A DNA stretch of 7,495 nt. Source: Alphaproteobacteria bacterium UBA2966. Lineage in GTDB: Bacteria > Pseudomonadota > Alphaproteobacteria > UBA2966. Of this stretch, positions 1 through 4,229 are shown one piece after another. The notes below the pieces were generated by a model. It had not been told where the DNA came from. It searched no databases and saw nothing but the letters and a program-made list of their open reading frames with translations. The stretch covers positions 20,139 to 27,633 of the forward strand of contig DEBC01000077.1 in assembly GCA_002348365.1 (NCBI GenBank). Direction: 5' to 3'. Position numbers and translations under genes: made by a program. Position 1 is the stretch's first letter. Each line of letters starts with the position of its first letter.

Positions 1-252
1 ATCACCTACGTAATCTGTAACAACGCGAGTTATCGCATTCTCAAGGAGCGCCTTCTGGCCTTCCACGGCAACGACAACTTTGTCGGGATGGACATGCGCG
101 ACCCGGCCATCGACTTCACTGGCATGGCACGGTCATTAGGCGTGTGGGCGCAAACGGTGGAGACCATCGAGGAGTTCTCCGAGATGCTCCGTGCATCCTA
201 TGACCGTGAGGGCCCGAAGCTGATTGACGTCAAGGTCGCCGACGGATTCTAG
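1..252 (+). CDS. Thiamine-diphosphate-dependent decarboxylase/synthase, C-terminal fragment
   Basis: Open from the first base of the window to a TAG stop at 250-252. Only the last 83 residues are present; the 5' part lies outside. The fragment starts inside the C-terminal ThDP-binding domain. An Asn-Asn pair at fragment residues 7-8 (VICNNASYRILKE) matches the end of the GDG...NN cofactor motif of this superfamily. It is followed by a segment of the type DP-x-IDF-x-x-MA-x-x-x-GV and a closing GPKLIDVKV strand, the usual end of acetolactate-synthase and benzoylformate-decarboxylase-like enzymes. The spacing and wording recall benzoylformate decarboxylase most, but the substrate cannot be fixed from this piece. 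These enzymes are cytosolic and act on 2-oxo acids or make C-C bonds through a ThDP adduct. The gene converges on ssb with 17 bp between stops and no hairpin terminator visible in the gap. Confidence 0.85.
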   Translation: MTYVICNNASYRILKERLLAFHGNDNFVGMDMRDPAIDFTGMARSLGVWAQTVETIEEFSEMLRASYDREGPKLIDVKVADGF

Positions 253-269
253 GCGCCTCCGCTGTCGTT

Positions 270-740
270 CTAAAAAGGAATCTCGTCGTCGATGTCTGCA
301 CCCGCAACCGGGTCTCGGGACGGTGCTGGTTCGTCCATGGGTGAACCGTAATCAGGCTCACCAAAGTCGCCGCCCCCGCCCATTTCCCCTCGAGAATCGA
401 GCATCGTCAATTCACCGCGGTAGGGCCTCAGGGCGATTTCTGTCGTATATCTCTCCTGGCCGTCCTGGCCGGTCCATTTCCGCGTTTGAAGCTGGCCCTC
501 GACGTATACCTTGGAACCCTTGCGGAGATACTGCTTGGCCACGTCACCGAGGTTCTGATTGAAGATCACCACGCGATGCCATTCGGTACGCTCACGACGT
601 TCACCTGACTGGCGGTCCCGCCAGGTTTCATTGGTCGCCACCGACAAGTGGACGATTTGATCACCCGACTGTGTGTTCCGCACCTCTGGATCACGCCCCA
701 GATTGCCGATGAGTTGAACCTTATTCAGGCTCCCTGCCAT
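270..740 (-). CDS. ssb: Single-stranded DNA-binding protein SSB
   Basis: Predicted 156-residue protein, a normal length for bacterial SSB. It binds single-stranded DNA as a tetramer in replication, recombination and repair. The OB fold covers about residues 1-112, opening with MAGSLNKVQLIGNLGRDPE. The aromatic residues used for DNA stacking in E. coli SSB are present in register: W40, W54, F60 and W89. A Gly/Asp/Pro-rich flexible linker (about 117-147, with a GGGG run) leads to the acidic tip DIDDEIPF, the docking peptide for SSB partner proteins. The ATG at 740 was chosen because GGGAGAG stands about 6 nt upstream. An in-frame TTG at 755 overlaps that ribosome-binding site and would add five atypical residues. 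The gene faces away from uvrA, about 3.5 kb off, keeping the divergent ssb/uvrA polarity common in Proteobacteria. I recognise no LexA box upstream. Confidence 0.97.
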   Translation of the reverse strand: MAGSLNKVQLIGNLGRDPEVRNTQSGDQIVHLSVATNETWRDRQSGERRERTEWHRVVIFNQNLGDVAKQYLRKGSKVYVEGQLQTRKWTGQDGQERYTTEIALRPYRGELTMLDSRGEMGGGGDFGEPDYGSPMDEPAPSRDPVAGADIDDEIPF

Positions 741-791
741 ATTCGTCTCTCCCAAAATTCCAAGTTAGCAACCCAGGCGACCGGCGAACGC

Positions 792-797
792 ACTATA
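792..797 (-). promoter_or_regulatory. Possible -10 box for ssb (TATAGT)
   Basis: On the minus strand TATAGT matches the sigma-70 -10 consensus at five of six positions. It would place transcription start near 785, giving a leader of about 45 nt before the ssb ATG. No convincing -35 hexamer is found 16-18 bp upstream (GGCCAT there). If this is a promoter it is weak or needs an activator; the inverted repeat at 822-841 lies just upstream. Confidence 0.25.
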
Positions 798-821
798 CGC
801 GTTTGCCGACCGACATGGCCA

Positions 822-841
822 CTCGACAAATGGTTGTCGAG
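822..841. repeat. Perfect 8-bp inverted repeat CTCGACAA-N4-TTGTCGAG upstream of ssb
   Basis: The arms at 822-829 and 834-841 are exact reverse complements around a 4-nt spacer (ATGG). The repeat is 82-101 bp upstream of the ssb ATG. Neither strand has a T run after it, so it does not look like an intrinsic terminator. A protein-binding operator or a cruciform/hairpin is more plausible. It does not match the LexA patterns I know (CTG-N10-CAG, GTTC-N7-GTTC, CGAAC-N4-GTTCG). Confidence 0.5.
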
Positions 842-917
842 AACAGATTTGCCACCGTCCCCGGATATGGAAGGGTCAGGGAGAAACTATTCGCTGGTGG
901 ATAGGCATTTCGGCCGA

Positions 918-1016
918 TCAGGCGACTGCGGCACCCGCGATAATCAATGCGATGAGACCGGTCAACCAGATGCCACCGCCAACAATCCAAGTGGAAATGA
1001 ACTTGCGCGTTCCCAT
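918..1016 (-). CDS. Small single-span membrane protein (32 aa), unrecognised
   Basis: A very short ORF: ATG at 1016-1014, TGA at 920-918. A Shine-Dalgarno-like GGAG lies 6 nt before the ATG (aGGAGaccacaATG), better placed than those of several longer genes here. The product has a basic N-terminus (MGTRKFIS) and then an almost continuous hydrophobic stretch to the C-terminus (about residues 9-32). This stretch includes GGG, WLTGLIALII and a small-residue AGAAVA end. One inner-membrane helix with the N-terminus in the cytoplasm is the natural reading. The W-x3-LIAL motif (from residue 17) also occurs in the oppositely oriented small ORF at 1343-1468. I do not recognise a family. Small accessory subunits of membrane complexes look like this, but nothing nearby names a partner. 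Start signal and composition support it; absence of homology evidence keeps confidence moderate. Confidence 0.6.
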   Translation of the reverse strand: MGTRKFISTWIVGGGIWLTGLIALIIAGAAVA

Positions 1017-1040
1017 TGTGGTCTCCTGAATGTCACTGCT

Positions 1041-1067
1041 GGGTCTCTATGACCCGCTCCTCCGGAG
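1041..1067. repeat. Two short palindromes in the leader of the 32-aa ORF
   Basis: GGGTC-N5-GACCC at 1041-1055 is a perfect 5-bp inverted repeat. The 8-bp palindrome CTCCGGAG occupies 1060-1067. Both lie 25-52 bp upstream of the ATG at 1016, where they could form a small leader hairpin or an operator. Short palindromes arise by chance in GC-rich DNA, so this is only a description. Confidence 0.3.
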
Positions 1068-1103
1068 ATAGTTTTGTCGGGAATGTTTTGCCAATCACCG
1101 TAG

Positions 1104-1128
1104 CTCACGTGTCTGTGAGTGCCTCACA
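1104..1128. promoter_or_regulatory. Overlapping CTCAC/GTGAG inverted repeats, including TGTGA-N5-TCACA
   Basis: Three alternating arms are visible: CTCAC at 1104-1108, GTGAG at 1115-1119 and CTCAC at 1123-1127. The second and third form the exact palindrome TGTGAG-TGC-CTCACA at 1114-1128. The first and second form an alternative hairpin with a 6-nt loop, so two mutually exclusive structures are possible. The palindrome resembles a CRP half-site pair, but its spacer is 5 rather than 6, so a canonical CRP site is not claimed. It lies 98-112 bp upstream of the 32-aa ORF, where an operator or attenuator for that gene could sit. Confidence 0.4.
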
Positions 1129-1171
1129 AAACTTTTGAGTGTCAGGCGGTCGATTGGTGAGCCGACATCGG

Positions 1172-1240
1172 CATAAATTAACCTTTCGCGCAATAAAATT
1201 TCAAAAATGGCGGTAGAACGAAAAATTCGCAAAATATCGA
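1172..1240. promoter_or_regulatory. AT-rich divergent promoter region (candidate)
   Basis: This is the most AT-rich intergenic stretch of the window. It lies between the 32-aa ORF (minus) and the 41-aa ORF (plus). On the minus strand TTGAAA (five of six to the -35 consensus) is followed after 17 bp by TTAATT, a poor -10. On the plus strand TAAAAT at 1194-1199 resembles a -10 box but has no good -35. Composition and position suit a shared promoter region; the individual boxes are weak. Confidence 0.3.
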
Positions 1241-1243
1241 AGG

Positions 1244-1259
1244 TGTGACACGCATCACT
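1244..1259. promoter_or_regulatory. CRP-like site TGTGA-N6-TCACT
   Basis: TGTGA at 1244-1248 and TCACT at 1255-1259 are separated by six bases, one mismatch from the CRP/FNR-family consensus TGTGA-N6-TCACA. It is about 84-99 bp upstream of the 41-aa ORF, overlaps by one base the second copy of the direct repeat (1259-1272), and abuts the AT-rich stretch. A nearby 8-bp palindrome GTGATCAC (1310-1317) reuses the same half-site. Binding by a CRP/FNR-family regulator is an inference. Confidence 0.35.
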
Positions 1260-1342
1260 TGGTAAGCCGACAAGTGGTCCCCACATGGCAGCTATCGGAC
1301 GGAAAGTAAGTGATCACACCCAAATCACGCGGGACCAAGAAG

Positions 1343-1468
1343 ATGCGAAAACGGCCAACCTCTCGGGCAAGACCAGTATCGGTATTCAGCAACCAGATGA
1401 TCAAGAGTGCCGCTGTCTTAAGCGCCGCACTTTGGACAGTGTCGCTGATCGCACTCTACGTGTTTTAG
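1343..1468 (+). CDS. Small single-span membrane protein (41 aa), unrecognised
   Basis: ATG at 1343, TAG at 1466-1468. The product starts with a strongly basic segment (MRKRPTSRARP), continues through about ten polar residues, and ends in one hydrophobic helix (about residues 22-41: AAVLSAALWTVSLIALYVF). By the positive-inside rule this is a single inner-membrane span with a cytoplasmic N-terminus. The start is supported only by GGGA about 8 nt upstream plus an AAGAAG adjacent to the ATG, so it is less secure than for the 32-aa ORF; an internal ATG (codon 19, 1397) would still give the helix. The W-x3-LIAL motif is shared with the 32-aa product. The overall look recalls very small oxidase-associated subunits, but no oxidase gene is in view, so no function is assigned. 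Its stop overlaps the convergent GNAT stop by 4 bp. Confidence 0.5.
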   Translation: MRKRPTSRARPVSVFSNQMIKSAAVLSAALWTVSLIALYVF

Positions 1469-1480
1469 TCGATCAGTTTT
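1445..1480 (+). terminator. Possible hairpin with T run at the end of the 41-aa ORF
   Basis: CTGATCG (1445-1451) pairs exactly with CGATCAG (1470-1476) and is followed directly by TTTT. Three further pairs (ACT 1453-1455 with AGT 1467-1469) extend the stem past a one-base bulge, leaving an 11-nt loop. The T run is short, and the structure overlaps both the small ORF's last codons and the GNAT C-terminus. It is a weak candidate for an intrinsic terminator reading rightward. Confidence 0.3.
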
Positions 1481-2037
1481 GCCTTACGACTGACGTGGAG
1501 CCAGTATTCGGGCTCCAACACCGCATAGAGGTATGAATCGCGCCAGTTACCCCGCACGTTCTTATTATGACGCAACTCCCCTTCCCGCCGCATTCCAACC
1601 CGCTCCATCAGGCGCCATGATGCGGAATTCTCAATGTCTGCAGTCGCCCAAATCCGGTGTAGACCGAGATTGTTGAAGCCATAGTCCATTAGTTTGTGCA
1701 CGGCTTCGGTCATGAGGCCACAACCCTGATATTCGGTATCCAGAGCAAACCCCAATGCACCTGATCCGTGTTCGGCGTCGACGCCTCCCAGTCGAATGGT
1801 ACCGACAATGTGCCCCACATCTTTGAATTCAACCGCAAATTCGCACTTTTCAGGGCGGCCACTCGCCTGTCGGGACAGTTTCGACTCCAGGAACACTGCT
1901 ACGGTTTCGGGCGTTTGTTTGGGAATAAACAGGTACCGGTAAAACTCGGGCCGCACAGCGTAGCGTTGCATATGCGGCAAATCGTCCCGACGGAACGGCC
2001 GCAAGATCAGACGCTTGGTTTCGAGTAAGAGGTTCAT
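1465..2037 (-). CDS. GNAT family N-acetyltransferase, RimJ/RimL type
   Basis: Predicted 190 residues, typical for this family. It transfers acetyl from acetyl-CoA to an amine; the RimJ/RimL branch includes ribosomal-protein N-terminal acetylases and many small-molecule acetylases, and the substrate is unknown here. The opening MNLLLETKRLILRPFRRDD is the standard N-terminal strand of the branch. The beta strand GTIRLGG (79-85) and GALGFALD (93-100) lead to the acetyl-CoA loop YQGCGLMTEA (103-112), a version of the usual W-G-x-G-Y-A-T-E-A. Next come LHRIWATADIENSASWRLMERVGM (126-149) and the late EGELR. Translation could extend upstream to 2214, but that would overlap the divergent GNAT and add 59 unrelated residues, so the ATG at 2037 was chosen although its ribosome-binding site is weak. 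It converges on the 41-aa ORF and diverges from the other GNAT. Confidence 0.9.
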   Translation of the reverse strand: MNLLLETKRLILRPFRRDDLPHMQRYAVRPEFYRYLFIPKQTPETVAVFLESKLSRQASGRPEKCEFAVEFKDVGHIVGTIRLGGVDAEHGSGALGFALDTEYQGCGLMTEAVHKLMDYGFNNLGLHRIWATADIENSASWRLMERVGMRREGELRHNKNVRGNWRDSYLYAVLEPEYWLHVSRKAKLID

Positions 2038-2136
2038 CGCGCCAAGAATACCTGAAGGCCCACATTCCGGCGCTCCAGAGAGGGATGGACGACTAAAGAT
2101 TTGCAATCCCGACCTGACGCGTCGATCATCTGAACC
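2038..2136. promoter_or_regulatory. Divergent intergenic region between the two GNAT genes
   Basis: These 99 bp separate the ATGs of two acetyltransferase genes and must hold both start regions. An 8-bp palindrome GACGCGTC (2116-2123) lies 13 bp before the rightward ATG. I see no clear -35/-10 pair on either strand and no good Shine-Dalgarno for the rightward gene (CTGAACC just before the ATG), so that message may be leaderless or poorly translated. Confidence 0.35.
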
Positions 2137-2628
2137 ATGAATGAAGAACTCGATTTCATCATCCCCGAGGCGACGCCCGCTGACATTGAGGTACTCGTCG
2201 AGTTTCGCTGTCAACTTCAGGACTTCATAACAGAACTCAACCCCAACCTTTTCGGGCTAACCGCAGGATGGGAAGAAAAGAAGCGCGACCAATACACTGG
2301 GATAATTGACGATCCCAAAAAACACCTGATTTTGGCATGCTCGGGCGCCGGTATTCCGATCGGCATGGGCCTCGCGTCGATTGTCGGACACCCAGACTTT
2401 GTGCCGCCTCAGTTCGGATACGTTGACGACCTGTGGGTCGCACCCGAGTTCCGGCGATCGGGAGTGGGTGGACGGATTGTTGAGTCGCTCCTCAAGTTTT
2501 TTGAGGACCAGGGCATCGATCACATCACACTCAACTACGTCGTCGGGAACCCCGAGGCCGAGCGTTTCTGGAAAAAGCTGGGGTTCAACCCCGTCGTCGT
2601 GGCAGCGAACAGATCACCAAAGACATGA
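2137..2628 (+). CDS. GNAT family N-acetyltransferase
   Basis: 163 residues with the core GNAT fold and a subfamily distinct from the leftward neighbour. The N-terminal strand FIIPEATPADIEVLVEF begins the domain. Motif A reads VDDLWVAPEFRRSGVGGRIVES (about 96-116), with the pyrophosphate-binding R106-x-x-G109-x-G111 signature. Motif B is seen in NYVVGNPEAERFWKKLGF (133-150), the usual 'neighbour residue plus aromatic-Lys-LGF' end. The acceptor is not predictable from sequence alone; relatives acetylate amino groups of small molecules, antibiotics or proteins. The protein is cytosolic with no signal peptide. The ATG at 2137 is the earliest start in frame and fits the fold, though no ribosome-binding site is evident. 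The stop lies 12 bp from the stop of the convergent amidase gene. Confidence 0.9.
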   Translation: MNEELDFIIPEATPADIEVLVEFRCQLQDFITELNPNLFGLTAGWEEKKRDQYTGIIDDPKKHLILACSGAGIPIGMGLASIVGHPDFVPPQFGYVDDLWVAPEFRRSGVGGRIVESLLKFFEDQGIDHITLNYVVGNPEAERFWKKLGFNPVVVAANRSPKT

Positions 2629-2640
2629 GCCCCATAGGCG

Positions 2641-4065
2641 TCAATTGACGCGTGGATCGATCGGCACGCGATCCTTCAGGCCCGATAAGCCCTCGAAAAC
2701 TGCTGCCGCCGACAACAATGCGGCCTCCTGTCCCATGGGTGCGACCAATTGCAGACCCACCGGGCGATCGTCAGTGGTGAACCCGGTCGGGACAGACATT
2801 GAGGGACAGGCCGTCAGCGTAATGGCAAAAGCCATGACCAGCCAACCGAAGTAGTGCCCGAACTTCACGCCGTCCACTTCCTCGAGATACCGGGTGCGAT
2901 GATCGAAGGGCGGTGCCACGACGGCGGGGCAGAGCAACAGATCATACGTTTCGAAGAATTCAGCCGCGCGGTGGTACAAATCGCCCCGGGCCCGTTCAGC
3001 CCAGGCGATCCGTTCTGCGTCGAGCTTCAATCCCTGCTCGATGTTCCAGACGAGATCCGGTTTGAACTTGTCCCGGTGTTGTTCGAGAAAATGCGCGCGA
3101 TCAGACGAGAAGTACATGGCGCGAATGACCTCGAAGATCTCCACGACATCGTGAAAATCGATGCATGCCTCTTCCACAACAACGCCCGCGTCAGCGAATC
3201 GCTGCGCCCCTTCGGCGCACAGGCGTCGTACCTCGGGATCAACCGGACCGAGGCCGAGGTCAGGACTGAAGGCAACGCGTTTCGGCGGAACCGGAGAGGC
3301 CGTGGACTCGCGATAGGGAATGGCAGGTGCCGGGCGCGTCAAGGGGTCTCGCGGGTCGAGCCCGGACATGGCATCGAGCATGAGCGCCACATCCGCTACG
3401 TTGCGCGCCATCGGACCGTTCACGGCCAGCGTATTGAACGGCAGCCGGAGGGGGCCGTGCGGCACGACACCGGGGCCCGGGCGAATTCCCGTGGTCGAGG
3501 TGAAGCTTCCCGGGTTGCGTATCGAACCGCCATGGTCACTACCCGTCGCCAGCCAGACCTGACCCGCCGCCAGAGCCGCGGCGGAGCCTCCCGAAGACCC
3601 TCCGGGGGTCAGCGACGTGTTCCATGGATTTGTCGTGGTGCCAAACACCTCGTTGAACGTCTGCGACCCCGCACCGAATTCCGGCGTGTTGGACTTGGCG
3701 ACCACCAGCGCACCATTGGCTTCGAGCATCTCGACCATGAAATCCGAACGCGTCGGGATATTGTTGGCAAAGGCCATCGAACCGTAGGTGGTACGCACAC
3801 CGGCCACATCGCTCAGGTCCTTCACGGCAATCGGCAGACCATGAAGATATCCCGGTCGATCCGCGGCATCATGTCCTTTGGAGAGCTGCTGAGCGCGCTC
3901 ACGGGCGCGATCGAAACAGAGCGTTGGCAACGCGTTCAGGACGCCGTCCGTCTTGGCGATCCGGGCTTCGGAGGCATCCAGCAGCTCAAAAGGGGTTAGT
4001 TCGCCTGCGGCAAGCCTTCTGACGGCTTCGCAAGCAGATAGTCGGAAGAGTTCTTCTGTGCTCAT
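2641..4065 (-). CDS. Amidase-signature family hydrolase
   Basis: 474 residues from the ATG at 4065; an in-frame GTG at 4077 would give 478, and neither has a strong ribosome-binding site. This serine hydrolase family cleaves or transfers amides (amidases, GatA-type glutaminases, FAAH). The Ser-cisSer-Lys triad is complete: K82 in LPIAVKD, S157 in the GGSSGGSAAALAAG loop and nucleophile S181 in GSDHGGSIRNP. The spacings (75 and 24 residues) equal those of GatA and FAAH. GSDHGGSIRNP carries His and Asn-Pro where GTDxGGSIRxPA is commoner. This protein is unlikely to be GatA because no gatB or gatC is adjacent and the C-terminal half lacks wording I associate with GatA; a stand-alone amidase is more likely, substrate unknown. 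No signal peptide is seen, so it is probably cytosolic. It is divergent from uvrA and convergent with the GNAT gene. Confidence 0.93.
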   Translation of the reverse strand: MSTEELFRLSACEAVRRLAAGELTPFELLDASEARIAKTDGVLNALPTLCFDRARERAQQLSKGHDAADRPGYLHGLPIAVKDLSDVAGVRTTYGSMAFANNIPTRSDFMVEMLEANGALVVAKSNTPEFGAGSQTFNEVFGTTTNPWNTSLTPGGSSGGSAAALAAGQVWLATGSDHGGSIRNPGSFTSTTGIRPGPGVVPHGPLRLPFNTLAVNGPMARNVADVALMLDAMSGLDPRDPLTRPAPAIPYRESTASPVPPKRVAFSPDLGLGPVDPEVRRLCAEGAQRFADAGVVVEEACIDFHDVVEIFEVIRAMYFSSDRAHFLEQHRDKFKPDLVWNIEQGLKLDAERIAWAERARGDLYHRAAEFFETYDLLLCPAVVAPPFDHRTRYLEEVDGVKFGHYFGWLVMAFAITLTACPSMSVPTGFTTDDRPVGLQLVAPMGQEAALLSAAAVFEGLSGLKDRVPIDPRVN

Positions 4066-4157
4066 GATGGCCGACACTGTAGGTATCGGCGTGGCAGGTG
4101 TCGATTCAGCGATTCCTTACCGAAAAGGCCAATCATGTCAGGAACGTTGCCTATTGT

Positions 4158-4174
4158 TGCGATTCGGAGTCGCA
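4158..4174. repeat. Inverted repeat TGCGA-N7-TCGCA in the amidase-uvrA gap
   Basis: Five exact pairs at 4158-4162 and 4170-4174, extendable inward by a G-T and an A-T pair. It lies 56-72 bp upstream of the uvrA ATG and about 95 bp upstream of the amidase start. It is not a LexA box of any type I know. It could be an operator for either gene, or chance. Confidence 0.3.
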
Positions 4175-4193
4175 TCCCGCCGCCGCCATCCCA

Positions 4194-4199
4194 TATGAT
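4194..4199 (+). promoter_or_regulatory. Possible -10 box for uvrA (TATGAT)
   Basis: TATGAT matches five of six bases of the sigma-70 -10 consensus. It would start transcription near 4206, leaving a leader of about 24 nt before the ATG at 4230 and excluding the far-upstream GTG at 4098 as start. No good -35 hexamer is present at 16-19 bp, so the assignment is weak. Confidence 0.3.
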
Positions 4200-4229
4200 G
4201 CGCATGACCGATCCGACGTTCCCTCGTTC

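Larger units (their letters stand above)
1154..1272. repeat. 14-bp imperfect direct repeat TTGGTRAGCCGACA (two copies)
   Basis: Copy 1 (1154-1167) is TTGGTGAGCCGACA and copy 2 (1259-1272) is TTGGTAAGCCGACA, differing at one base, 105 bp apart start to start. Copy 1 runs into GCCGA-CA-TCGGC (1161-1172). Copy 2 sits inside CACTTG-N9-CAAGTG (1256-1276). The interval between the copies is markedly AT-richer than the flanks. Repeated, palindrome-associated motifs between two divergent ORFs suggest regulator binding sites, but no factor can be named. Confidence 0.5.

Noticed and set aside
253..269. Terminator between the ThDP-enzyme gene and ssb
   Set aside because: Only 17 bp with a GGCGCC palindrome and no stem plus T run; not supportable.
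793..990. 65-aa leftward ORF overlapping the 32-aa membrane ORF
   Set aside because: It is in a different frame from the well-signalled 32-aa ORF, has no start signal and an unnatural composition.
648..1052. 134-aa rightward ORF across the ssb start and upstream region
   Set aside because: It is antisense to the ssb N-terminus and to the 32-aa ORF, has no family resemblance and no ribosome-binding site; a shadow ORF.
1095..1286. 63-aa leftward ORF in the AT-rich intergenic stretch
   Set aside because: It covers the repeat-rich, AT-rich region expected to be regulatory and shows no domain or start signal.
2038..2214. 59-residue N-terminal extension of the RimJ/RimL-type GNAT
   Set aside because: It would overlap the start of the divergent GNAT gene; the family N-terminus begins at the ATG at 2037.
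2854..3999. 381-aa rightward ORF opposite the amidase gene
   Set aside because: It lies wholly antisense to a gene with a complete catalytic triad; Arg-rich composition typical of an antisense frame in GC-rich DNA.
4098..4229. 44-residue extension of UvrA from a GTG start
   Set aside because: The added residues are not UvrA-like, and a possible -10 box lies inside the extension; known UvrAs begin with the segment at 4230.
4078..4229. Search for a LexA/SOS box upstream of uvrA
   Set aside because: No CTG-N10-CAG, GTTC-N7-GTTC, GAAC-N7-GAAC or CGAAC-N4-GTTCG was found by eye; only an unrelated short inverted repeat is present.
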